Of a DNA stretch of 39,654 nt, positions 1 through 9,031 are shown in pieces. The position numbers were made by a program, and so were the translations under genes. The stretch lies in NCBI GenBank assembly GCA_964490005.1, contig CAZBBB010000022.1:1-39654 (forward strand), given 5' to 3'. Within the stretch, counting starts at the first letter, position 1. Every line of letters begins with the position of its first letter. The notes below the pieces were generated by a model. That model did not search any database. It saw only the letters and a program-made list of their open reading frames with translations, and was not told the DNA's origin. The DNA is from CAZBBB01 sp964490005 (GTDB taxonomy: Bacteria; Planctomycetota; B15-G4).

Positions 1-1143
1 GTCGTGCCGGGCACGACCGAGCCGGTCGGCGACGACGCCACGCTGCGGGGCGAGGCGCGCCGCATCGGCTACCCGGTGATGATCAAGGCCAGCGCGGGCG
101 GCGGCGGCAAGGGCATCCGCATCGTGCGCGACGAGCAGGAGCTGGTCGCGGCCGCCCGGCGCGCGCGCAGCGAGGCCAGCAGCAGCTTCGCCGACGATCG
201 CGTCTACCTCGAGAAGTACCTCGAGGAGCCGCGCCACATCGAGGTGCAGGTCTTCGGCGACGTGCACGGGAACGTCGTGCATCTCGGCGAGCGCGAGTGC
301 TCGATGCAGCGCCGCCACCAGAAGGTCGTCGAGGAGCGCCCCTCGCCGCTGCTCGACGAGGCGCTGCGCGAGAAGATGGGCGCCGCCGCCGTGAAGGCCG
401 CCGCCGCGATCGGCTACGTGAACGCCGGCACGATCGAGTTCCTTGTCGACAAGCACAAGGACTTCTACATGCTCGAGATGAACACGCGCCTGCAGGTCGA
501 GCATCCCGTCACCGAACTGACCTGCGGACTCGATCTCGTGCGCTGGCAACTGCTCGTCGCGCAGGGCGAGCGCCTGCCGCTGCTGCAGGACGAGATCGTG
601 CACCAGGGGCACGCCATCGAGGTGCGCCTGTACGCCGAGGATGCCGACCACGGCTTCCTGCCGGCCTCCGGTCGCGTCGAGCGGCTCGAGCTGCCCGGCG
701 GCCCGGGCGTGCGCGTCGAGAGCGGCCTGTACGAGGGTTGCGAGATCGGCCCGTACTACGACCCGATGCTGGCGAAGATCTGCGTGCAGGCCGCCACGCG
801 CGAGCTGGCGATCGCGCGCATGGCCCGCGCGCTCTCCGAGCTGACCGTCACCGGCGTCGTGACCAACCTGCCCTTCCTGCGGCGCGCGATCGACAGCGAG
901 CCCTTCCGGTCGGGGCGCTACGACACGAGCACGATCGAGGCGCGGCCCGAGCTGTTCGCGCCGCGTCTCGACGAGGCCCGCCGCCTCAACGTCGCGCTCG
1001 TCGCGGCGACGATGGCGCACGTGCTGCGCCGCCGCCGCGGCTTTGCCGACCCGGCGGCGGCCGCCGCCCCCGGCGCGGACGGCGCGGCGGCGCCGCGGCG
1101 CTCGGCCTGGCGCGACGCGTTTCGCCCGGGGGCCGGCGCGTGA
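1..1143 (+). CDS. Biotin carboxylase subunit of an acyl-CoA carboxylase (5' truncated)
   Basis: ATP-dependent carboxylation of carrier-bound biotin, the first half-reaction of acetyl-, propionyl- or methylcrotonyl-CoA carboxylase. The window opens inside the N-terminal region, so the GTG at base 4 is an internal valine and roughly 110 residues are missing. The ATP-grasp glycine-rich loop (ASAGGGGKGIRIV) lies near residue 32, and the family signature EMNTRLQVEHPVTE sits near residue 160. The C-terminal domain is followed by an Ala/Pro/Gly-rich tail of about 35 residues. In eukaryotic-type alpha subunits the carrier domain is fused after such a tail. Here the frame stops and the carrier is a separate gene overlapping by four bases (GTGA). 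Which acyl-CoA is used cannot be told, because no carboxyltransferase gene is in the window. Confidence 0.93.
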   Translation, partial: VVPGTTEPVGDDATLRGEARRIGYPVMIKASAGGGGKGIRIVRDEQELVAAARRARSEASSSFADDRVYLEKYLEEPRHIEVQVFGDVHGNVVHLGERECSMQRRHQKVVEERPSPLLDEALREKMGAAAVKAAAAIGYVNAGTIEFLVDKHKDFYMLEMNTRLQVEHPVTELTCGLDLVRWQLLVAQGERLPLLQDEIVHQGHAIEVRLYAEDADHGFLPASGRVERLELPGGPGVRVESGLYEGCEIGPYYDPMLAKICVQAATRELAIARMARALSELTVTGVVTNLPFLRRAIDSEPFRSGRYDTSTIEARPELFAPRLDEARRLNVALVAATMAHVLRRRRGFADPAAAAAPGADGAAAPRRSAWRDAFRPGAGA

Positions 1144-1643
1144 ACTACCACGTGCTCATCGACGGCGAGCACCTCGAGGTGCGCCTCGAGCGCGACGCGG
1201 GCGGCTACCGCCTGCACGTCGGCGAGCGCAGCTTCCACATGGACGTCGGCACGCTCGCCGACGGCCGGGCCTACTCGCTGCTGCTCGACGGCCGCTCGGT
1301 CGACGTCGCCGTCGAGGAGGGCCGCGAGCAGAAGCTCGATCTGCTCATCGGCGGCCGGCGCTACGCGACCGAGGTGCTCGGCGAGCGCGAATGGAAGGCG
1401 CGGTCGATCCAGGGCGAGGCGCCCGAGGGCGAGCGGATCGTGCGCGCCGCGATGACCGGCATCGTGCGCGACGTGCTCGTGGCGGCCGGCGAGGCCGTCG
1501 CGCGCGGCCAGACGCTGCTGATCCTCGAGGCGATGAAGATGGAGAACGAGGTCAAGGCGCAGGTCGAGGGCACGGTGGCGCGCGTGGCCGTGAGCGCCGG
1601 CAGCACCGTGACGATCGGCGACGTCGTCGTGGAGATCGAGTGA
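1140..1643 (+). CDS. Biotin carboxyl carrier protein (biotin/lipoyl-binding)
   Basis: Carries CO2 on a biotinylated lysine between the biotin carboxylase and a carboxyltransferase. It has 167 residues. The C-terminal 70 or so form the biotinyl domain, with the motif EAMKMENEV (Lys of MKM is the biotin site) and the usual closing strand VTIGDVVVEIE. The N-terminal 90 residues are beta-rich and resemble the linker region between the two parts of fused carboxylase alpha subunits. The start is a GTG whose last two bases belong to the TGA stop of the preceding gene, suggesting translational coupling. The next gene begins the same way at its own stop. Confidence 0.92.
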   Translation: MNYHVLIDGEHLEVRLERDAGGYRLHVGERSFHMDVGTLADGRAYSLLLDGRSVDVAVEEGREQKLDLLIGGRRYATEVLGEREWKARSIQGEAPEGERIVRAAMTGIVRDVLVAAGEAVARGQTLLILEAMKMENEVKAQVEGTVARVAVSAGSTVTIGDVVVEIE

Positions 1644-3214
1644 GCCAGGGCCGGCGGCGGCGCGCGCTGGCGACGGCGGCGCTCGTGCTGCTCTGCGCCG
1701 CGCCGCACGTGCTGCGCCTGCTCGGGCCGACCGCGGCGCTGACCGACGGCTTCTACGCGCACGGCGCCTTCATGCTCGGTCGCGGCGCCGAACCCTATCT
1801 CGACTTCGTGCTGCCGGCCTTCCCGCTGCTCGAGCAGACCCTCGACGTGGTGTTCCGGCTCTTCGGGGCGAGCGTGTTCGTCGTGGAGCTCGCCTCGCGC
1901 GTCGTCGCGGCCGGCACGGCCGTGGCGCTGTACCTGCTCGGCCGGCGCCTCGGCGGCCCGCGCGCCGGCGCCCTCGCGGCGCTGGGTTTCAGCTGGTCGG
2001 TCTGGCTGCTGCATTTCAACCTGCTCGAGCGCGAGAGCTGGGCCGCGCTCGGCGTGGCGCTGGCGATGGGGGTGCACGTCGGCACGGCGCTGCCCGTCCG
2101 GGCGCGCACCTGGCTCACGGCGCTGGCGCTGCTGCTCGCGTTCCTGCTCAAGATCACCGCCGCGATGGCGGCCGTCGGCCTGGTGCTGCACCTGCTGTTG
2201 GGCCGGCGCGTGCGCGAGGCGCTGGCCCTGGGCGGCGCGTATCTCGCGCTCGTGGCCTTCGCCACGCTGCTCGGCTGGCTGCAGTGGGGGGCGCCCTTCC
2301 TGTGGCAGGTCTACCTGTTCGGCTTCTTCCGCAACGCGCCGCCGGCCGACCTGCTCGACCGCGTGAGCGACGTCCTCAACTGGGCCGACCCGGTCGTGCT
2401 GCTGGGCCTCGTCGGCGCCGTCGTGGTCGGCCTGCCGCGCCTGCACGCCGCGGCCGGCGCGCCGGTCTGCGTGCTCGCCGCGCAGCTGCTGTTCATGCTC
2501 GTCATCAACCCGGCCTTCTGGGAGCACAACCTGATCGACATCGCGCCCGCCTGCGCGGTGCTCGCGGCGCTGCTCGTCACGTCGATGTCGCGGCGGCGCG
2601 TGCTGCCCGCGCTCACCGCGCTCACGCTGCTCGTCGCGCCGATCCTGAGCGACGGCCGTCCGTGGATGACGGGCGAGTACGGCCCCGGCGGCGTCGGCTT
2701 CGGCGGCTGGCCGCGCGAGTCGGTCCGGCGGCGGGCCGCCTTCCTCGCCGCGCACAGCGGGCCCGACGAGATCGTGCTGAGCACCAACCCCTGGTGGAGC
2801 CTGGAGGCGCGGCGCGCGGAGTTCGTGCGCTACTGGGACCTGCAGCCGGTCGCGCAGGGACTGCACGCCAGCCTGCGGGCCGACGGACTGCGCGCGACCT
2901 TCGCCAAGCGCCAGGGGCCCTTGCTGGTGGGCGCCGGGCGGCCCGAGCCGCCGCCGCGCGCCGGCGAACTGGGGCCCTACCTCGGCCGCGAGTACGCCTG
3001 CGCGATGGCCTACGTGCGGCCGGCGCTGCTCGCCGCGCTGCGGGCGCGGCACGTGGCGCTGGTCATGGAGCCGCTGCCCGTCGGCGTGCTCTCGGCGGCC
3101 GAGCTGAGCGCCGCCGGCTACGCGCGCTTCGAAGACCACGAACTCGGCGTGGCCGGCTGGAAGCCGACGGAGGGCGTCGTCCCGGCGCCGCCGGCGCGGC
3201 TCTTTCAGCGCTGA
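1640..3214 (+). CDS. GT39/PMT-like polytopic membrane glycosyltransferase
   Basis: Predicted lipid-linked-sugar-dependent glycosyltransferase of the GT-C fold, 524 residues. The first membrane helix (about residues 9-29) is followed by TDGFYAHGAFMLGRG, matching the conserved acidic first loop of this family (Asp36 is the likely catalytic acid). Then comes EPYLDFVLPAFP and a series of about eight to ten hydrophobic helices up to roughly residue 340. A soluble C-terminal domain of about 170 residues follows. The start is GTG, overlapping the upstream stop as GTGA. The coupling to carboxylase genes may be positional only. The acceptor is unknown, and the family call rests on topology and the loop motif. 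Confidence 0.72.
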   Translation: MSQGRRRRALATAALVLLCAAPHVLRLLGPTAALTDGFYAHGAFMLGRGAEPYLDFVLPAFPLLEQTLDVVFRLFGASVFVVELASRVVAAGTAVALYLLGRRLGGPRAGALAALGFSWSVWLLHFNLLERESWAALGVALAMGVHVGTALPVRARTWLTALALLLAFLLKITAAMAAVGLVLHLLLGRRVREALALGGAYLALVAFATLLGWLQWGAPFLWQVYLFGFFRNAPPADLLDRVSDVLNWADPVVLLGLVGAVVVGLPRLHAAAGAPVCVLAAQLLFMLVINPAFWEHNLIDIAPACAVLAALLVTSMSRRRVLPALTALTLLVAPILSDGRPWMTGEYGPGGVGFGGWPRESVRRRAAFLAAHSGPDEIVLSTNPWWSLEARRAEFVRYWDLQPVAQGLHASLRADGLRATFAKRQGPLLVGAGRPEPPPRAGELGPYLGREYACAMAYVRPALLAALRARHVALVMEPLPVGVLSAAELSAAGYARFEDHELGVAGWKPTEGVVPAPPARLFQR

Positions 3215-3229
3215 GCCTCGGGCGCGGCC

Positions 3230-6200
3230 TCAGCCCGGCAGGCGCGCGGCGATCGCCGCGAGCACGCGATCGCCCGAGCGCGTCAGCTCCTCGCGCGCTC
3301 CGGCGAGGTCGCCGTCGACGGCCTTCTGCAGCGCCGCGGCGCTGATCGCGAAGCGCCGCAGCAGCGGGAACTGCCCCGCGGCGAGGCTCGCCGCCGCCTG
3401 CGCGCCCGGCACGTCGCCGGCCGCGAGGTGCGCCTCGATGGTGAGTTCGAGCAGTTGCGGGAAGCGGTTCTTCGTCAGCTCGTTGCCTTCGCGGCACAGC
3501 GCGAGCGCCTGCTGCGGCGCGTAGTACTTGCCGGCATCGACGTCGAGGAACAGCTCGGCGCGCCGCAGCAGCAGGCTCGGCCAGGGCTGCGTGCCCGGCT
3601 GGATGGAGGCCTCGAACAGCGCCAGCTGCGCGGCCGCCTCGTCGAAGCGGTCGAGCCCCAGCAGCGCGCGGAAGCGGTTGATCGGCAGATAGGGATCGGA
3701 CTCGCCCGAGCCCGCCAGCGTCAGCGCCTCCTGCTGGAGCTGGAAGGTCGAGAGCGCCTCGTCGTGGCGCCCGGCCTTGACGAGCAGGTCGCCGAGGATG
3801 CGCAGCAGCTGCGGGTTGCGCTCGTAGCCCGGCACCACGCGCCCCTGCTCGACGGCCGCGATCGCGTCGCCGATCCGGCCGGCCTCCTCGAGCGCGATGC
3901 AGCGCTTGAGCACGATCTCGATCGGGTCGCTGTCGAGCTCCTCGAGCTTGGCCCAGTCGGCCTGCAGCCCCTCGATGTCGCCCAGCAGGAAGTGCGCGTT
4001 GGCCATCGCCGTCCAGGCCGCCACGTTGGGGTTCACGGTGAGCAGTTCCTGCACGGTCGCCAGCGCCTGCTCGGGGCGGTCGGTCTCGTTGAGGCACACC
4101 GCCTTGAGCAGCAGCGCCAGCGGATGGCGCGGCGAGCGCTCGAGCGCGCGGTCGAAGTCGATGATCGCGTCGTAGGGCCGTCCGCTCTCGAACAGGTGCC
4201 GGCCGCGGAAGATGTAGGGCGCGGCGAGCTTGGGGTCGAGCGCCGTGACCTGCCGGAACAGCTCGAGCGCCTGCTCGAGCGCCGCGCCGTCGCGCGCCTC
4301 GACGGCCTGCTCGTACATGACCTCGGCCTTCATCGCCAGCGCGAGCGGGCGGCCGGCCGGCGTGCGCTCGAGGCCCGCCACGGCCTGCTCGTAGGCCGGC
4401 AGGTCGGCCGTGCCGATCGCCGCGCGCGCCAGCAGGTACAGCGCCGTCGTGTTCTCGGGGTTGAGCTGCAGCGCGTCGCGCAGCACCGGCAGCGCGTCGG
4501 CGTAGCGCTCGCGGTCGATGTACAGATTGGCCATCTCGAGGTGCGGGCCGATGCCCGTGCCGCCGAGCGCCATGGCCTGCTTGAGGTCCTTGTCGGCGGC
4601 GTCGAGGTCGCCCTTGCCGGCCTTGGCGCGCGCGCGGCGCGAGTAGACCATGCGGTAGATCTCGTTGGCGATCTCCGCCGGCGTGCCCAGCGTCTTGAGC
4701 TGCTTGACGATCTGGTCGTAGGTCGAGATCGCCTTGTCCCAGTTGCGGTCGGCGTTGTAGACGTCGCCCAGGCCGATGGCGGCCTGCAGGAAGGTGTCGT
4801 CGATCCTCAGCGCCGTCGCGTAGTGCTCCTCGGCCTTGGTGAAGAGCTGCTGGCTGGCGAGCAGCGTGCCGAGCTGGTAGTGCACGCGCGCGCTGTCCGG
4901 CGAGACCTCGAGCGCCGACTCGAAGAGCTTCTCGGAGGTCTCGAAGTCCTGGTTGCGCTCCCAGGTGCGCAGGCCCAGCGCGCCGCCCGCGGCGAGCACC
5001 ACGAGCAGCCCCACGGGATTCACGGCGCCCGGCGCCGTCTCGCCGCCCTTGGCCCGCCGGTCGGCGAGCAGCGGGTCGAGCACGGCCGCGGCCGCGAGGC
5101 AGGCGCCGATCGTCGGCAGGTAGGTGAGGCGCTCGCCGAAGATCGTGCCGATGGGCACGAGGATGTTGGCCGTGAAGGTCGCGCAGCCGAGGAAGAACAG
5201 CAGGCCCCAGGCGAGGGCCGGCGCCTGGCGCAGGCGCAGCAGGCCGTAGAGCAGCATCGAGAGCACCAGGATCGCGCCCGCGAGCACCTCGGGGTCGGCC
5301 CAGCTGCGCGCGACCGGGATCGCGTTGAAGCTGTAGTCGACCGACAGCTTCGCCGGCCAGAGGAACAGCCAGACCTGCATCGCCAGCAGCTTGCAGCCGT
5401 TCATCAGCCGGATGCCGAAGTCCTCGCGCACGAGCGGGTTGTCGAGCAGGCCGATCTTGAGCCGGTCGGGCTGGATCTCGCCCAGCACCGCCACGCGCAG
5501 CGCCAGGTGCACGGCGAGCACCGCCAGCAGGCCGCCGTAGACCGCCAGGCGGTGGCCGCGCGGCTGGCCGCGGCGCGCCAGCGCGAAGTCGGTCAGCGCC
5601 ACGGCGGCGATCAGCAGCACGCCGCCCTCCTTGGCGAGCATGCCGAGGAAGAACAGCGCCAGCATCGCCAGCCAGGCCTTGCGCGCAAGGCGGTTGGGGC
5701 AGCGCGTCGCGGTGTGCCAGAGCAGCAGGCCGCCCGTGACCGTCAGCGCGGTCAGCACGTCCGAGAGTCCCGCGACGTAGGCCACGGCCTCGCTGTGCAG
5801 CGGATGCAGCGCGTACAGCAGGGCCGTGACGAAGGCCAGGCGCGGCCGCCCGAACAGCGCCAGCACCAAGCGGTGCAGCAGCAGCACCACCAGCGCGTTG
5901 CCCAGGATCGACACGAGGTGGTAGGGCCAGGTGCTCGCCAGGCCGTGCAGGTTCACGATCACGGCCCAGATGAACAGCGTCAGCGGCCGCCAGAGCTGCT
6001 GGCCGACGGGCCGCAGGGCCTCGGGGCGCTCGGGATTGACGCCCTCCCAGTACTCGCGCGCGAAGAAATCGAAGGCCGCGCCGAGGTCGGTCTCGACCGG
6101 GCGCATGAGTTCGTTGTTCGGGATCAGGAAGGCGTCGTCGTAGACGAACTCGTAGTTCAGGGTCGGCGCGAACAGCAGGCCCGAGAGCAGCGCCAGGAAG

Positions 6201-6292
6201 ACGGAGGCCAGCCAGCGGCCGCCCGGGCCCGGCGCGCTCGCCGCGGGAGGATCGATCGGCGGCGCCGCGGCGGGGTTCTGCTCGGTGCTCAT
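3230..6292 (-). CDS. TMTC-like membrane protein with C-terminal TPR array
   Basis: A 1020-residue protein. The N-terminal half is polytopic, with a first helix at about residues 27-44, then NYEFVYDDAFLIPNN (Asp52, Asp53), and the motif HPLHSEAVAYVAGLSDVL at about 163-180. Both resemble the O-mannosyltransferase TMTC family and related bacterial GT-C proteins. About nine helices run to roughly residue 430. The rest is a long chain of TPR units, for example around RVHYQLGTLLASQQLF and further repeats to near the end. A role in protein glycosylation or envelope assembly is inferred from this architecture. The ATG start overlaps the stop of the upstream gene as ATGA, so the two are probably one transcript. 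A shared enzymatic pathway is not implied. Confidence 0.75.
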   Translation of the reverse strand: MSTEQNPAAAPPIDPPAASAPGPGGRWLASVFLALLSGLLFAPTLNYEFVYDDAFLIPNNELMRPVETDLGAAFDFFAREYWEGVNPERPEALRPVGQQLWRPLTLFIWAVIVNLHGLASTWPYHLVSILGNALVVLLLHRLVLALFGRPRLAFVTALLYALHPLHSEAVAYVAGLSDVLTALTVTGGLLLWHTATRCPNRLARKAWLAMLALFFLGMLAKEGGVLLIAAVALTDFALARRGQPRGHRLAVYGGLLAVLAVHLALRVAVLGEIQPDRLKIGLLDNPLVREDFGIRLMNGCKLLAMQVWLFLWPAKLSVDYSFNAIPVARSWADPEVLAGAILVLSMLLYGLLRLRQAPALAWGLLFFLGCATFTANILVPIGTIFGERLTYLPTIGACLAAAAVLDPLLADRRAKGGETAPGAVNPVGLLVVLAAGGALGLRTWERNQDFETSEKLFESALEVSPDSARVHYQLGTLLASQQLFTKAEEHYATALRIDDTFLQAAIGLGDVYNADRNWDKAISTYDQIVKQLKTLGTPAEIANEIYRMVYSRRARAKAGKGDLDAADKDLKQAMALGGTGIGPHLEMANLYIDRERYADALPVLRDALQLNPENTTALYLLARAAIGTADLPAYEQAVAGLERTPAGRPLALAMKAEVMYEQAVEARDGAALEQALELFRQVTALDPKLAAPYIFRGRHLFESGRPYDAIIDFDRALERSPRHPLALLLKAVCLNETDRPEQALATVQELLTVNPNVAAWTAMANAHFLLGDIEGLQADWAKLEELDSDPIEIVLKRCIALEEAGRIGDAIAAVEQGRVVPGYERNPQLLRILGDLLVKAGRHDEALSTFQLQQEALTLAGSGESDPYLPINRFRALLGLDRFDEAAAQLALFEASIQPGTQPWPSLLLRRAELFLDVDAGKYYAPQQALALCREGNELTKNRFPQLLELTIEAHLAAGDVPGAQAAASLAAGQFPLLRRFAISAAALQKAVDGDLAGAREELTRSGDRVLAAIAARLPG

Positions 6293-6945
6293 GGGCGGTA
6301 GACGTTCCGGGAGAGTCGCTCGACGGTCTGGTCGATGGTCTGCAACGCGGCGGGGTCCGCCAGCAGCCTGCAACCGTCGAGGATATCGAGAACGGCCCGG
6401 GTTTCGCACCCATTGCGCAGCGCGCCGCGCACGTGCCCGCCGAGCGGCGCGGGCAGGGCCATGAGCGCGAGCGCGGCCACGGCGAGCAGTTCGCGCTCGC
6501 CCAGGCTCAGTCCCGGCCGCGACAGCACGCGGCCGTAGGCGTCCTCGACGACCCAGCCGTGCAGCCCCGGCGCGAGGCGCTCGAGGCCGGCGGCGACCTC
6601 GTCGGCGTGGCGCGCGTAGACGGCCTCCCAGACGCGCCGGCCGGCGCGCACGCGGTCGTGCTGTGCGGCGTCCGCGAGCGGCGCACCGACCTGCGGCGCG
6701 GCGCCGTCGGCGAGCAGCGTCAGCGTCTGCAGGGCGCGCGGGAAGCCGCCGTAGGCCACGACCTGCAGCGCCGCCTCGCGCAGCCGCGCGCGGGCCACCT
6801 TGCGCTCGCGCGCGATCGCGAGCAGCTCCGCCACGGCTCCGAAGCGCCCGACGCAGGCCGCGCCGTGCAGCCACGCCAGGCAGCGCGACTCGGGCTCCCC
6901 GCCGGCCCGCGCGACACGTTCGGTCAGTTGCTCCCGCAGGGACAC
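6289..6945 (-). CDS. Carboxymuconolactone decarboxylase/AhpD-like protein
   Basis: 218 residues, all-helical in appearance. The stretch LSLGERELLAVAALALM followed by GGHVRGALRNG matches the core of the carboxymuconolactone decarboxylase family, including the glutamate and the histidine after the second helix. The CxxC pair of the peroxidase AhpD is absent, so a thiol peroxidase role is unlikely. The first 130 residues appear to be a second, more diverged copy of the same helical fold, as in double-domain family members. It is the first gene of a two-gene minus-strand unit and overlaps the TMTC-like gene by four bases. Substrate unknown. Confidence 0.68.
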   Translation of the reverse strand: MSLREQLTERVARAGGEPESRCLAWLHGAACVGRFGAVAELLAIARERKVARARLREAALQVVAYGGFPRALQTLTLLADGAAPQVGAPLADAAQHDRVRAGRRVWEAVYARHADEVAAGLERLAPGLHGWVVEDAYGRVLSRPGLSLGERELLAVAALALMALPAPLGGHVRGALRNGCETRAVLDILDGCRLLADPAALQTIDQTVERLSRNVYRP

Positions 6946-6991
6946 GCGGCGACGCTACTGCGTCGACGCCGGCCGATCAACGGCGGCGGCC

Positions 6992-7021
6992 TTGACAGTC
7001 GACGCGCTCAAATCCTTTCAT
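6992..7021 (+). promoter_or_regulatory. Candidate sigma70-type promoter
   Basis: A perfect -35 hexamer TTGACA (6992-6997) is followed after 18 bases by TTTCAT (7016-7021), which matches four of six -10 positions. It lies in the 165-base divergent gap and points at the secreted protein gene at 7111, giving a leader of roughly 80 bases. The unusually AT-rich patch in this GC-rich DNA supports it. It is not tested. Confidence 0.4.
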
Positions 7022-7025
7022 GAGC

Positions 7026-7048
7026 GGCCTTTCCGAGACCGAAAGGCC
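7026..7048 (+). repeat. 8-bp perfect inverted repeat at the predicted transcript start
   Basis: GGCCTTTC and GAAAGGCC flank a 7-base loop. The element sits just downstream of the candidate -10 box, so it could be a 5' stem-loop in the mRNA or a repressor site. Confidence 0.45.
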
Positions 7049-7110
7049 CTCCAACGATCGCTCGCCGCCCGCCGTCCTGCGGCGCCCGTCCGGCCCCCGG
7101 AGTCCTGCCC

Positions 7111-8970
7111 ATGTCGTTCCTCCGCTCACGCCTCGTCCTGTGCGCCCTGCTGGCTCTGACGCCGACCGTTTCGGCGGCGCAGGATGCCGGCGCGCCTCCC
7201 GTCGAGGAAGGCGCCGGCGCCGGGCAGCCCTACACCGACCAGGGCCTGGTGCCCGCGGGCGCCGAGCCGGCCGCCGTCGCCATCCCCGACATCAGCCAGC
7301 ACCGCCAGGTCGAGCTGCCCTACGTGCGCCGCATGGCCGACATCGTGCAGCTCCCCGACCTCGACATCGACGTGAACGCCGATCCGGTGCTGCTCGTCGG
7401 GCGCCGGCCCGTGAGCCGCGCCGAGTTCCGCAACCGCGCGCTGATGTATCTCGGCGGCAACGAGATCGACCAGACGATCACGCGGCTGCTCACGCAGGCC
7501 GAGCGCGAGCGCGCGATCGCCGCCGGCGCCGACGCGGCCCGTTTCGAGCTGGCCGAGGCCGACATCGACCGGCGCTTCGAGGACGTCAAGGAACTCATGG
7601 TCATGCAGGCGCGCCAGCAGCAGCAGCCCGATGCGCCCGACCCGGCCGACGCGGCCGTCGCCGCCTTCGTCAACTCGATCGAGACCAGCATCGGCATGGA
7701 GGCCTACCGCAAGATGCTCGCGGCCGACGCCGAGTTCGAGCTGGTCTTCCTGCCCATGCCCGCAGGCCCGGTGGAGGGCGTGGCGCACGACTTCGCGGCC
7801 GGCCCGCCGCCCGTCGACGAGGCGCGGCCCGAGTGGCTCCCGCAGGCGAGCTGGGACGCGATGTCCGACACCGAGCAGGGGCGCACGATGCGCTCCTTCG
7901 TCAAGAACTGGGCCATCGAGGGCACCGACGTGCCGGCGATGTTCCGCTCGAACATCCTCATGGGCATCCGCGAGGGCCTGATCCGCCGCGAAGGGTTGAA
8001 GTTCTTCTTCGACGAGCCGCTCGGCGAGGGCGTGTTCATGCGCGTCGGGCAGCGCGACGTGAGCGCCGACGAGCTGTGGCCGCTGGTCGAGAAGGCCGTC
8101 ACGGACGCCGACCGCGACCTGATCCTGCGCGAGCTGCTCACGCTCGAGGGCATGCAGCGCGCGTTGCAGGCGGCCGGCAAGTGGATGAGCGACGAGCAGC
8201 TGGCCGAGAAGTTCGCCGCGCACGAGGCCGAGTACGCCGGCACCTTCTTCCCGCTCAAGACGATCATCATGTTCCGCGGCTACACCTCGCCCGACCGCTA
8301 CCGCGAGCACTTCCGCTACCGCCAGGCCTGGGTCGACTGGCGTCGCGAGACGCTCGGCGACGAGGAGGTCATGGCGCACTACCAGGGCGGCGGCCGCGTG
8401 TTCTTCGAGCGCGGCACGGCGACGATCGACGCGGCGTACGCGCCGCTCGCCGGGCGGCAGTTCGGCACGGCCCAGCTCGACGAGCGCGCCGCCGTGCTGG
8501 GTGCGGCGCTCGACGCGGCGCGCGCCGCGGCGGCCGACGAGCCGGCGACGGCCGCGGGGGCCACGCCGCCGTGGTTCCGCGCGGTCATGGAGGAGTTCCC
8601 CGCGCCGCCGCCGCCGGCCGGCAGCGAGTACGGCCTGCAGCGCAGCCAGCTGCGGCTGATGCTGGCCGAGAGCGAGCTGTCGATCCTGCTCACGGGCTAC
8701 AGCTTCACCGACGACATCTTCTATCACGGCCAGGTCGGCGACGTGTTCGGCCCCTACAGCCAGCGCTGCCGCGTGCACGCGTGGGGCGCCGAGCAGAACG
8801 CGGGCGCCTGGCTGGCGCACCTGCGCGGCTTCTCGCGCCGCACGCCGCTCACGCCCTTCGAGGGCCGCGCGCGCGACCTCGCGTACGAGGACTTCCTCGA
8901 CCTGAACTTCTTCTGGTGGGCGCAGGAGAGCCTCAAGGCGATCCTCGGCCAGGTCGCGCTGCCCGGCTGA
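7111..8970 (+). CDS. Secreted SurA/parvulin-like protein of uncertain function
   Basis: A 619-residue protein with a signal peptide (hydrophobic LVLCALLALTPTVSA, cleavage near AQ at residues 23-24). The segment around NADPVLLVGRRPVSRAEFRN resembles the start of SurA/PpiC chaperone domains, which hold unfolded outer-membrane proteins in the periplasm. A Gln-rich run and a Pro/Asp-rich linker follow near residues 168-180. Near residue 550, GQVGDVFGPYSQRCRVHAW recalls the last strand of a parvulin isomerase domain, but the histidine/cysteine/serine set of an active enzyme is not evident. I call it a possible chaperone-like protein that has lost or diverged its isomerase activity. It stands alone behind its own promoter. 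Function remains open. Confidence 0.6.
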   Translation: MSFLRSRLVLCALLALTPTVSAAQDAGAPPVEEGAGAGQPYTDQGLVPAGAEPAAVAIPDISQHRQVELPYVRRMADIVQLPDLDIDVNADPVLLVGRRPVSRAEFRNRALMYLGGNEIDQTITRLLTQAERERAIAAGADAARFELAEADIDRRFEDVKELMVMQARQQQQPDAPDPADAAVAAFVNSIETSIGMEAYRKMLAADAEFELVFLPMPAGPVEGVAHDFAAGPPPVDEARPEWLPQASWDAMSDTEQGRTMRSFVKNWAIEGTDVPAMFRSNILMGIREGLIRREGLKFFFDEPLGEGVFMRVGQRDVSADELWPLVEKAVTDADRDLILRELLTLEGMQRALQAAGKWMSDEQLAEKFAAHEAEYAGTFFPLKTIIMFRGYTSPDRYREHFRYRQAWVDWRRETLGDEEVMAHYQGGGRVFFERGTATIDAAYAPLAGRQFGTAQLDERAAVLGAALDAARAAAADEPATAAGATPPWFRAVMEEFPAPPPPAGSEYGLQRSQLRLMLAESELSILLTGYSFTDDIFYHGQVGDVFGPYSQRCRVHAWGAEQNAGAWLAHLRGFSRRTPLTPFEGRARDLAYEDFLDLNFFWWAQESLKAILGQVALPG

Positions 8971-9031
8971 GCGTCGCGCTCGACGGGACGGCGGGCGCGC
9001 GCGGCGGGCACGGGACGGCGGCGGCGCGGCC

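Noticed and set aside
3428..6301. Plus-strand open frame of 957 codons antisense to the TMTC-like gene
   Set aside because: Composition is dominated by R, Q, E, V, A and H with no domain, as expected for a frame opposite a GC-rich gene. The minus-strand protein has clear helices and TPRs.
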